49,943 bases of DNA from JAFGGG01 sp964638895 (GTDB lineage Bacteria > Spirochaetota > Spirochaetia > SZUA-6 > RPPD01): positions 1 through 49,943 of the forward strand of contig CAZWYY010000025.1 of assembly GCA_964638895.1 (NCBI GenBank), given 5' to 3'. A program made the position numbers and the translations under genes. Positions 8,648-16,725 of this stretch are shown piece by piece; the first letter of the stretch is position 1; every line of letters begins with the position of its first letter. Below the pieces are notes generated by a model. That model was given only the letters and a program-made list of their open reading frames with translations. It was not told where the DNA came from and ran no database searches.

Positions 8648-9931
8648 ATGCATATCCTGTTGATCAATCCCAATCGTTACCGGTTCCCGCCTGTCATCCC
8701 CGTGGCGCTTGAATACCTGGCCGGCGCCCTGGAGCGGCACGGACACACGTACACTGTCTTGGACCTCTGTTTTTCCGAAGATCCGGAGGCCCGGATACAC
8801 GAAGCCGTGGAGCGCTGCAAGCCGCAGCTGGCCGGGATTACGGTCCGCCAGATCGATACGGTGTTGTACCAGGGTAACGAGTTTTTCCTGGACCAGATCA
8901 GGGAGTATGTGCGTCTTATTCACGGACACGGACTCGGTGTCGTGCTGGGCGGTTCGGGATTTTCCGTTATGCCGCGGGAGGTGCTTGCATACACGGGGGC
9001 GGAATGGGGAATCGCCGGCCCCGGGGAAAAGGCCTTGCCTAAGCTCCTGAATGCCGTCCACAAAAAGCGAAGGGTGCCCCGTGTGCTGCAGGGGTACGGA
9101 GATGAGGCCTGCCTGGGGTTTCCCAGGAAAAAGGTAATCGACTATTCTCCCTATCTGGCCACACAAGGGATTGTGGGGTTCAGGACATCCGGCGGCTGTA
9201 CGGAGCACTGTTTTTTTTGCACGGAGGGAGGAAAACCCCCCGTGTTTCGCGGGCCGGAAGCCACAGCCGCGGAAATCGCCGGTCTCAAGGCCATGGGGTT
9301 CCGCGATTTTCATCTTTGCGACAGTGAGTTCAACCAGAGTCTGGAGCACTGCCTTGCGGTCTGCCGCGCATTGATAAAGCGGGCGGGCAAGATCAACTGG
9401 TCGCTTTACATGAAACCGGAACCTTTTTCAGAGGAGCTTTTCAAGTTGTTGGGCGCGTCGGGAGCCGGGTCTATCACCCTGAGCCTGGACGCGGCATTCT
9501 TGAAGAAAGACCGGCAAAAGAGTATTAGGCGCTTTTTTCAGCTCGCGCATGAGTCCGGTATCAAGGTGGCGGTGGACCTCTCGCTGGGCGGGCCCGGGGA
9601 AACACCGGCCCGGGCCAAGGCGTGCGTAGATTTTCTGGACACGGTGGAGGTTGCCACGGTCGGCGTAAACGCCTGCTACCGGATTTATCCCGGTACGCCG
9701 CTGTATGACGAAATCCAGGGGAACGGAAAACTGATGCAATATGTTACCGGGTATGATCCGGCCGGCGGTTTTCTGCGCCCGGTGTTTTTCAACCGGCTTC
9801 CCGAGAGTGCAATAGGGGAAATGCTGCGGGGCAGGCCCAAATTCCGGCTGGAAGGCGCTGAAATGGCCACGAACTACCAGCGTATCGGCAGCGCCAACAA
9901 AAACAAAAACCGCGCCTCAGGCTCCGGTTAG
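8648..9931 (+). CDS. B12-binding-domain radical SAM protein
   Basis: 427 residues. Residues 1-140 have the Rossmann-type cobalamin-binding fold seen in class B radical SAM enzymes (HILLINPNRYRFPPVIPVAL, then GVVLGGSGFSVMPREVL). There is no clear DxHxxG motif, so any cobalamin would be bound base-off without the histidine. The radical SAM core carries CTEHCFFC (C-x3-C-x2-C) near residue 185, ligand set for a 4Fe-4S cluster. The barrel continues through LSLGGPGETPARAKACVDFL. The substrate cannot be told from the sequence; methyl transfer is the usual chemistry. It starts 15 bases after the iron transporter and is probably co-transcribed with it. Confidence 0.87.
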   Translation: MHILLINPNRYRFPPVIPVALEYLAGALERHGHTYTVLDLCFSEDPEARIHEAVERCKPQLAGITVRQIDTVLYQGNEFFLDQIREYVRLIHGHGLGVVLGGSGFSVMPREVLAYTGAEWGIAGPGEKALPKLLNAVHKKRRVPRVLQGYGDEACLGFPRKKVIDYSPYLATQGIVGFRTSGGCTEHCFFCTEGGKPPVFRGPEATAAEIAGLKAMGFRDFHLCDSEFNQSLEHCLAVCRALIKRAGKINWSLYMKPEPFSEELFKLLGASGAGSITLSLDAAFLKKDRQKSIRRFFQLAHESGIKVAVDLSLGGPGETPARAKACVDFLDTVEVATVGVNACYRIYPGTPLYDEIQGNGKLMQYVTGYDPAGGFLRPVFFNRLPESAIGEMLRGRPKFRLEGAEMATNYQRIGSANKNKNRASGSG

Positions 9932-10006
9932 CCGGGCCCATAGGTATCATGCGCTTTGGGTCGCCACGTCTATCCGCTTGTGGCCGCCCCGGCTTTACCA
10001 AAGATG

Positions 10007-10897
10007 TTATTTCTCCCTTTGTATCTCGATCTTATCGATCACCACATCGGCCAGCGGTTTATCGCCCGCGCCCGTGGGCAGGTTTTCTATGCTATGAACA
10101 ACCTCCATGCCGTGGACGACCTTCCCGAATACCGTATGCTTTCCGTTCAACCACGGGCACCCGTCCTGCTTGGTGACGATAAAAAACTGGGAACCGTTGG
10201 TATTCGGGCCGGAATTGGCCATGCAGAGGCAGCCGTAATCCACGGCGTGAACCAGCTTCAGGCCGTACACGGCCTGTGTCGTCCCTGTCCTGGTTTTGAC
10301 ATATTCCACCGTTTTGCCGATCAGTTCGTCGACGCTCTGCTTTTTTACCGCGGTTTCAATAATTTTTTTAATATCGGGATCAGGCACGTCGCCGTTGTAT
10401 TTTTGGGCATAGGGCACAATAATCGTGTTCCATACCTGGACCGCGGTTTGCCGGTCTTTGATTGCGCCCGTTAGCTCGGGCCCCTGTGTAAAACACTCGT
10501 CCTCGAATTTGTAGCCGGGACCGCCCGTACCGTTCCCAAGGGGATCTCCCCCCTGTATCATAAAATCCTTGATTACCCTGTGGAATATCAGCCCGTTATA
10601 GAACGGCCTTTTTACCCAGTCTTTGCTTGCGGGATCAAGCCATTTCTTGGTTCCGGCGGCCAGCCCCACGAAGTTTTCCACTGTTTTAGGCGCAAGGTCC
10701 TCAAAAAACCTGACCGTAAACTCTCCCTTGTTGGTATGAAAAACGGCGTATAAACCTTTTTCCCGAGGCTCATACGCATCGGAGGGGTTCCTCTTGTCCG
10801 AAGCGGATTTCGGATGTTCATCGCCGCCTCCGCCGCAGGAGATGAGCGCCAGCAGGATACCTACAACCGGAATTACCATACTATTCGCCGTTTTCAT
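10007..10897 (-). CDS. Lipoprotein cyclophilin-type peptidyl-prolyl isomerase
   Basis: 296 residues from the ATG at 10897, which has a strong CGGAGG site 6 bases upstream. The signal peptide ends in a lipobox with LISCGGGG, so the enzyme is probably anchored in the periplasm or on the surface. The cyclophilin fold is clear: FHRVIKDFMIQGGDPLGNGTG, ANSGPNTNGSQFFIV and WLNGKHTVFGKVVHGMEVV. About 70 residues (FTQGPELTGAIK to LKLVHAVDYG) are inserted where typical bacterial cyclophilins go directly to the active-site loop. It is convergent with the radical SAM gene and has no operon partner. Folding of envelope proteins is the expected role. Confidence 0.92.
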   Translation of the reverse strand: MKTANSMVIPVVGILLALISCGGGGDEHPKSASDKRNPSDAYEPREKGLYAVFHTNKGEFTVRFFEDLAPKTVENFVGLAAGTKKWLDPASKDWVKRPFYNGLIFHRVIKDFMIQGGDPLGNGTGGPGYKFEDECFTQGPELTGAIKDRQTAVQVWNTIIVPYAQKYNGDVPDPDIKKIIETAVKKQSVDELIGKTVEYVKTRTGTTQAVYGLKLVHAVDYGCLCMANSGPNTNGSQFFIVTKQDGCPWLNGKHTVFGKVVHGMEVVHSIENLPTGAGDKPLADVVIDKIEIQREK

Positions 10898-11003
10898 AGA
10901 TGCCTCCGTAATATGATAGCCTACCCTATTAAACAGGTGCTGAAATGTCAAGGGTTATCCGTGTAATTGAAACGGGGAGTATTAGGCCGCGGTTTTTCTG
11001 TAT

Positions 11004-13376
11004 CTAAACCGGGATATTGATTTCAAAACGGGAACCCCGCCCCGGAATCAGCCTGATTGCGCCGTTTAACTGGTTTTCTATAATATTAAATACAATCTGC
11101 ATCCCGAGTGATTTGGTTTTACGCAGATTAAAATCCCCGGGAAACCCCTTGCCGTTGTCGTAAACGCTCAAATAAATTTTCTTCCGGTTTAGTATTCGGC
11201 AGTCGATTCCGATGGTTTCACGTGCGGAGCCGGAATGCCCTCTGAAGGCGTGTTTGAATGAGTTTGAAATAAGCTCGTTTACCACCAACCCCAGGGGAAT
11301 CGCCTTCTCAATGGTGATATAAATATCCTCCGAAGTAATGTCAACGAAAATGTCATTGTTGAGGGAATAAGATAATTTCAGGCTTTTAATGAGTTCATAA
11401 AAATAATGTTTGAGGTTGAGGCTGGTCAAATTCTCGCTTTTATAAAGCTGTTCATGAATGATGGACATTGACTTGATTCTGTTCTGGATCGCTCTAAAAT
11501 GTAGGGCCACATCATTGTTTCCGCCCTGGCGGCACTGAAGGTGCATGAGGCTGGATATTACCTGGAGGTTGTTTTTGACCCTGTGGTGTACTTCCTTTAA
11601 TAATATCTCCTTTTCCTGGTTGGAGGCGGCCAAGCCTTCCGTCTGCTGGAGCAGTTTGTCCACGATTTTAGCGCTTTTAAAGGCATTACTCAGTTGGATG
11701 GCCAGGTTTTCGTATATGGTGCCGGGAAGGTTGCCGTGTTCAAAAACGAAGAGTCCCAGGTTTTCATGCTGAATGAACAGGGGGATTACAATAAGACATT
11801 CCCGTTTTTTTTCCGAGAGGGAGCAAAACGCCATCGCCGAATCCGATTCAAATTTATCTCCACGCAGCAGGTCCGTACGGGATCTGGTGTTTTCTATGGC
11901 CTGGAGAAAGCGGCTTTCGGCGGTATTTCCCGTTGAGTCTATGTATTCCGTGATATAAAAGCGTTTGATACCGAGGGTGGGAAGTATGCGGCTGATACCT
12001 TCAGTCAGTTTTTTGGTATTAAAAGCGGCAATAAGTTCCTGGCCCACCCAGCTTACCTGCTTAAAAAGACGGTCGGCCTCCTCCACATATGCGGACTCAC
12101 CGCTGGACTCGATTTCCCAGAGGGTTTCCGTAACCCGGTTACAAAGCTGCAGGATGTGAATGATGTATTTGGGTTCGCCTATAAGTTCCTGCACATGTGT
12201 AAAAAGCCTGGACAGGATCTGATACCAGCCGAAGATGTCAATGGTTTCCGGTTTGATATTTTCAACGGTTTGTTCGAAGATTTTCAGGAATATTTCAGGG
12301 TCTTCTTGCAGGAGTGAATTAATAAACGCATCCGTAAGATCGGCTATCGGGTTGCCGTGCCGGTCGCCGTTCGCTTCCGTGGATAAAAAATCCCCGGAAA
12401 TCCGCCGGATTTCGCCGGCGAGTTTTTTCGCCGTCGCCTGCAAGAGCTGTAGAGAATTACTCCCGGCCGAAGAAGAAATACGCGGAAACGTATACGGGTT
12501 TTTTTTATAGTTGCAGCCGCAGGAACGCCTGATTCGCAGCTGCACGGGCAACATGGTGCGGGCGGGGCAGGGCAGGCCCCGCAACTGAGTGTTCAGCATG
12601 GAAACGGCCTCATAACCCAGCCGCTCGATGGGTTGGTGCACCGTTGTGAGCTGTGGTTTAATAAAACGGCTTTCCTGGATGTCGTCAAACCCGCCGATGG
12701 CCAGGTCCTGGGGTACGCGGATACCCCTGGCCTTGCAGGCCCGGAGCGCGTCTATGGCGGTAAGGTCGTTATCGGCTATAATGGCGTCGAGTTCGAGCTT
12801 GCGTTCTTTAAAAAACAAGCGGATGGCGTTTTCACCGGACCCCAGGAAATGAAGTCCCGGAGAAACAATCTCCGGATCAAACTCCAGGTTATACCTGGAA
12901 AGCGCGTTACAGTAGGCCCGGTAGCGGGCCTGAGCCTCGGTATTTTCTTCAGGGCCTTTAATATACCCGATACGCGAAAATCCGTGCTCCTTCACAAAAT
13001 GCGCGACCATATCGCGAATCCCTTTGGCATTGTCCACCAGCAGGCTGGGACAGCCTTCAATCTCCATCCCGATGCTCACATTTGGGATTTTAGCGTAGTC
13101 TTTATAAAAAGAGCAAAATTCCTTCGTGCTTATATGATTTCCCAAAAGGGCGGACAGGATGATAAATCCGTCCAGGCGGGAATTGAGCGCCATGTTAAAC
13201 AGTAGATTGCGCTGAAGCGAGTTGGGGAACGGATCGTGCAGCTGTCCCCCGGGGAAACAATAGAGGTTCAGATCGAAATCATTTGCCGCCTTGACCACAC
13301 CGGACCAGATATTAAGCTGATATTTATCGTATAAAAAATCAAAGAGGAAGCCTATGCGTGGGCGTTTTACTGACAT
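11004..13376 (-). CDS. Sensor histidine kinase with LacI-type ligand-binding domain (HisKA_2)
   Basis: 790 residues. Residues 1-285 are a LacI/GalR-type periplasmic-binding fold without the DNA-binding helix-turn-helix (RPRIGFLFDFLYDKYQLNIW; GFDDIQESRFIKPQLTTVHQ). No signal peptide or TM segment is seen, so ligand is sensed in the cytoplasm. A central region (about 300-570) may include a GAF-like domain and ends in a coiled coil. The kinase has the HisKA_2 box KEVHHRVKNNLQVISSLMH near residue 597 and a HATPase with NELISNSFKHAF and VYDNGKGFPG. LacI-fronted kinases of this type are common in spirochaetes. No receiver gene is adjacent. It is paralogous in its front half to the gene at 20569-23961. 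The ligand is probably a sugar (inference). Confidence 0.9.
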   Translation of the reverse strand: MSVKRPRIGFLFDFLYDKYQLNIWSGVVKAANDFDLNLYCFPGGQLHDPFPNSLQRNLLFNMALNSRLDGFIILSALLGNHISTKEFCSFYKDYAKIPNVSIGMEIEGCPSLLVDNAKGIRDMVAHFVKEHGFSRIGYIKGPEENTEAQARYRAYCNALSRYNLEFDPEIVSPGLHFLGSGENAIRLFFKERKLELDAIIADNDLTAIDALRACKARGIRVPQDLAIGGFDDIQESRFIKPQLTTVHQPIERLGYEAVSMLNTQLRGLPCPARTMLPVQLRIRRSCGCNYKKNPYTFPRISSSAGSNSLQLLQATAKKLAGEIRRISGDFLSTEANGDRHGNPIADLTDAFINSLLQEDPEIFLKIFEQTVENIKPETIDIFGWYQILSRLFTHVQELIGEPKYIIHILQLCNRVTETLWEIESSGESAYVEEADRLFKQVSWVGQELIAAFNTKKLTEGISRILPTLGIKRFYITEYIDSTGNTAESRFLQAIENTRSRTDLLRGDKFESDSAMAFCSLSEKKRECLIVIPLFIQHENLGLFVFEHGNLPGTIYENLAIQLSNAFKSAKIVDKLLQQTEGLAASNQEKEILLKEVHHRVKNNLQVISSLMHLQCRQGGNNDVALHFRAIQNRIKSMSIIHEQLYKSENLTSLNLKHYFYELIKSLKLSYSLNNDIFVDITSEDIYITIEKAIPLGLVVNELISNSFKHAFRGHSGSARETIGIDCRILNRKKIYLSVYDNGKGFPGDFNLRKTKSLGMQIVFNIIENQLNGAIRLIPGRGSRFEINIPV

Positions 13377-13462
13377 TATTTTTCCCGTCAGGTAATTGTC
13401 TTACAGTATATTATATGCATTGGCGGGGAAAAATAAAGTGTTTTTGTGGAGGTTATACATGG

Positions 13463-14908
13463 TTATTCACCGTTGAAAAAGGGGGCCACCACTACGCGCA
13501 GGCTTTTGACAAGAATCTTTAGATCAAAATAAATGGACCAGTTTTTCCTGTAAGACAGATCAAGCGAGACCCATTTTTTAAACCCAAGCGTATTCCTGCC
13601 GTAAATCTGAGGCAGGCCGGTTATGCCGGGCACGCACTCAAGCCTGAGTAAATCATGCGGTGAATAGCCCTTTACCTCCTGAAGCAGATGCGGCCTTGGC
13701 CCTACAAGGCTGAGATCGCCTCTCAGTACATTAATAAGTTGGGGCAGCTCATCCAGACTGTAACGCCGGAGTATCCTGCCCACGCGGGTTACCCGCGGGT
13801 CGTTCTTCATTTTGAACAGGGGACCGTCCCCGCGCTGATTATACTTCAGCAGTTTTTGTTTAAGGGCCTCCGCGTTCAGCACCATGGAACGGAACTTATA
13901 AAAATCTATCAGTTTACCGTTCTTGCCCACGCGTTGGCTGATGAAAAAAACAGGTCCGCCGTCTTCCAGTTTGACGGCAAGGGCGATCAACAGGCTGATG
14001 GGGAGTAAGAGAAAAAGAGAAAGCGACACCAGGATGAGGTCCAGTATTCTCTTAAAGGTTATCTGCATCAGGGAATCCCTCTGGGTTTTCAAATTATGTA
14101 AGACGGTCACATATGTTGTGACGCCGAGCCAGAAGCTTTTTTTGCGAATTTTCCGAAACGACTCGATTACCGAATAATCAATGGCATTTTTTTGGCAGTA
14201 GGTTAAAAGATTATCTATTGTGAATTCGGAAATCGCGTCTGAAAGCTTAATGAGCACCTCTCCCACGCTTAATTGGCAAAGCAGGTCCTCTATCTGGCTG
14301 TATGAGATACGTTTGCAATTGTGGTTGTTGTCATGGAAATACCACACCTGGTTTTTAAAAATAACGGCCCCAACATAGTTTTTTGAAATCTGGCGGCTGG
14401 AAAAAAGGGTATCAAGCTCCCTGTAGCTTTTTTCATCGCCGATAATCATGATGTTTTTCTTTAGGTATCCGAGTTTAACCAGGTGGGATATCCAGCTCGA
14501 AGAGAGAAAATTGATCAGGAAAAAACCGGTGATATTATAGAGAATCAGGATAAGTGAGATAAAAATGTATTTTTCAAGCATGGGATCATTAAGTGTGGAC
14601 GGCCGGAAAATAAAAAAAAGTATAACGCACATGGGGATGAACAGGGTGGTATACATGATGTTTTTCAGGATGATTATCTTGTTGGACAATAAAAAATAAT
14701 GGTAGTCAAAAGAATAAAGATCCTTCCAGGTGAGTACAAAATATAACGCGCAGCAGACAAGATGGACGACGAAAGGAAAAATAAAGTATGCGTCATTTTG
14801 CGTGTAGTAACGTAAAAACTGGTAATAGACCAGGTTGTATACCAGGTAGAAAATCAGACTATGGAAAATCAGATAAAATAAGAATCTGTAAATTTTATGA
14901 GAATTCAT
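13463..14908 (-). CDS. Polyprenyl-phosphate sugar-1-phosphate transferase (initiating glycosyltransferase)
   Basis: 481 residues. Four or five N-terminal membrane helices are followed by a nucleotide-binding-like middle domain (KKNIMIIGDEKSYRELDTLF). The C-terminal bacterial sugar transferase domain begins KRILDLILVSLSLFLLLPIS. It contains FYKFRSMVLNAE, RRYSLDELPQLINVLRGDLS with the Asp-Glu pair, and LVGPRPHL. This is the WbaP/WcaJ class (PNPT superfamily). It moves a sugar-1-phosphate from a nucleotide donor to undecaprenyl phosphate and so starts a repeat unit. It would start the glycan that the flippase/polymerase cluster at 24.4-33.6 kb completes. It is divergent from a Wzi-like gene and has a good promoter. 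Confidence 0.93.
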   Translation of the reverse strand: MNSHKIYRFLFYLIFHSLIFYLVYNLVYYQFLRYYTQNDAYFIFPFVVHLVCCALYFVLTWKDLYSFDYHYFLLSNKIIILKNIMYTTLFIPMCVILFFIFRPSTLNDPMLEKYIFISLILILYNITGFFLINFLSSSWISHLVKLGYLKKNIMIIGDEKSYRELDTLFSSRQISKNYVGAVIFKNQVWYFHDNNHNCKRISYSQIEDLLCQLSVGEVLIKLSDAISEFTIDNLLTYCQKNAIDYSVIESFRKIRKKSFWLGVTTYVTVLHNLKTQRDSLMQITFKRILDLILVSLSLFLLLPISLLIALAVKLEDGGPVFFISQRVGKNGKLIDFYKFRSMVLNAEALKQKLLKYNQRGDGPLFKMKNDPRVTRVGRILRRYSLDELPQLINVLRGDLSLVGPRPHLLQEVKGYSPHDLLRLECVPGITGLPQIYGRNTLGFKKWVSLDLSYRKNWSIYFDLKILVKSLRVVVAPFFNGE

Positions 14909-14925
14909 TTTGGCGCTCTGTTTTA

Positions 14926-14954
14926 ATTATACCAGAAATTTCGTGATTTTTCAA
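14926..14954 (-). promoter_or_regulatory. Sigma70-type promoter for the initiating glycosyltransferase
   Basis: On the minus strand TTGAAA (14954-14949), a 17-nt spacer and a perfect TATAAT (14931-14926) lie 18 bases before the ATG at 14908. The intergenic region to the divergent Wzi-like gene is AT-rich. Confidence 0.65.
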
Positions 14955-15035
14955 AAAAAAATAGTGAAATTACTATATATTGTCGGCGCAATAAAATTCT
15001 TGTTTGCCGTCCCCAAATAGGTTATGCTCTTATGC

Positions 15036-16718
15036 ATGGAATTTAAAAAAACAATAAGGATTCTCTGCATAATTCTCTTTGCCTTGGTATGCATATCGGC
15101 CGGGGCGCAGGAAAATCTAAGCGTCGATCTGCAACACCCGGTGTACTACTTTTTAACCCTGGCCGAAATAAAGGGCGCGCTGGTAGATCTCTCCCGTGTA
15201 AAACCATATTCCAAGGGACAGATTGTTCAGTACCTGAAGCGTGCCTATGAGAACAGGGATAAGCTGGACTCACATGAGCTTTTACTCCTGCAGGCCTTAT
15301 TGGATGAGCTGGAAGGAGGGCGCACCGGGTCGGCATACGGGAACCTCGTGGCAACCGGGGGACTGGGCCTGTTTACGGCCGGCCTGCGCTTTGAATCAGA
15401 CTACCGTACGGATCTGAGTGATATTTCGCAGTTCCATATGTTCAATGCCCTGCTGCTGTATATCGGGGGGGATATCGGTGAGTCCGTGTCCTATTACGGC
15501 GCTTTTGGGGCCACCTTCGACAAGGTGGATCCGAACTGTTTCGCCCCTTATGATTTTACCAAGCAATGGGACGGGTTTCACCTGGGCTTCGGTGAGCCCC
15601 GTTACAGCCTGGACGGGGAGACGGATGTCCCTTCTTTCAGTTTTATCCTGGAGAATGAGCTTGCCGCCTGTTTTTTTGACAATGACCTGATCCTGCGCTT
15701 CGCACGGATGCATCGGGACTGGGGTGAGGGTGAGGGCAACCTTTACCTGTCCGGGAGCGCGCGGCCCTTTGAGGGCCTGGAACTTGAGGCGCGTTTGGCG
15801 CCGGGCGTCAACCTGGCCTACACCGTCGGTTCGCTGGGGAACTGGCTTAAGGAAAATGAATCCGCATCGGGCGGGCTTTCTTTCCAGAAAATGCTTACCG
15901 TGCAGATGCTGGAGTTTTTCCCGTTCGACTGGTGGTATCTTTCGGTCGCGGGGATCGCGGTCTGGGGGAACCGTTTCAACCTGGGATATATGAACCCCCT
16001 GATATACCCGGTGATCAACCAGAACCTGCAGGGAAATGTCGATAATGTGTTTCAAGTGGTAAATTGTGCCTTTACCATCCCGGGGATTGCCCGGGCTTAC
16101 CTGTCTCTTTTTGTGGATGAAATGGAGTTCGTGGGACTGCCCGAGCTGTTCACCCGTCCGCGAAATATGTTCGCCGTTCAGGCGGGGGCGCGCATCCCCC
16201 TACCGGGACTGCCGGCTTTCCTGCTTACCCTGCAATACACAAAAATCGAGCCCTTTGTCTACGCCCATTACCCGGAACAGAATTTGGATATGAGTTATAC
16301 AAATGATAATGAAAACCTGGGGTTTCATCTTCCCCCCAATTCCGACGAATTTTTGGTACAGCTCCAAAGCCTGCCCCAATACAACCTCCTTCTGACCCTT
16401 AATTACCGGCTTATCCGCCACGGGACGAATGACCCCGCCCTCATGGGAGGGACGCCCGCCATCTACGGCGACGCAGACATTCCCTTTGATTATTCCCAGA
16501 CGGATTCGTATCCGGATAAGAGTTTTTTAAATGACGGGATCTATGATTGGAACCATATAATCACACTTCGGGCATCATATACCCTGCCGGATTTCCCGCT
16601 TACCGTCACCCTTACCTATAGTTTTTGTTACACAAGCTGGGATGCGAATAAAAGTGGTGTGAGCCCTCCGGCTGATGTGTATAAGAATATTATTTCCCTT
16701 CGGGTGAATGTATTTTAA
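15036..16718 (+). CDS. Wzi-like capsule assembly outer-membrane protein
   Basis: About 560 residues. I prefer the ATG at 15036, giving MEFKKTIRILCIILFALVCI and cleavage after SAGA. An in-frame ATG at 15024 adds four residues. The N-terminal helical segment (LAEIKGALVDLSRVKPYSKGQ) and the motif RDWGEGEGNLYLSGSARPFE resemble Wzi-family proteins. Those are outer-membrane barrels that help attach capsule to the cell surface. The rest is alternating beta strands ending IISLRVNVF with a terminal phenylalanine. The divergent initiating glycosyltransferase supports a polysaccharide role. The family match is by motif only. Confidence 0.7.
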   Translation: MEFKKTIRILCIILFALVCISAGAQENLSVDLQHPVYYFLTLAEIKGALVDLSRVKPYSKGQIVQYLKRAYENRDKLDSHELLLLQALLDELEGGRTGSAYGNLVATGGLGLFTAGLRFESDYRTDLSDISQFHMFNALLLYIGGDIGESVSYYGAFGATFDKVDPNCFAPYDFTKQWDGFHLGFGEPRYSLDGETDVPSFSFILENELAACFFDNDLILRFARMHRDWGEGEGNLYLSGSARPFEGLELEARLAPGVNLAYTVGSLGNWLKENESASGGLSFQKMLTVQMLEFFPFDWWYLSVAGIAVWGNRFNLGYMNPLIYPVINQNLQGNVDNVFQVVNCAFTIPGIARAYLSLFVDEMEFVGLPELFTRPRNMFAVQAGARIPLPGLPAFLLTLQYTKIEPFVYAHYPEQNLDMSYTNDNENLGFHLPPNSDEFLVQLQSLPQYNLLLTLNYRLIRHGTNDPALMGGTPAIYGDADIPFDYSQTDSYPDKSFLNDGIYDWNHIITLRASYTLPDFPLTVTLTYSFCYTSWDANKSGVSPPADVYKNIISLRVNVF

Positions 16719-16725
16719 AGCCGGA

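Noticed and set aside
9956..10474. Plus-strand open frame of 172 codons opposite the cyclophilin
   Set aside because: The minus strand has the full cyclophilin motif set and a lipobox. The plus reading shows no recognisable feature.
12633..13205. Plus-strand open frame of 190 codons inside the LacI-like kinase
   Set aside because: It lies wholly within a well-defined sensor domain on the other strand and has no motif of its own.
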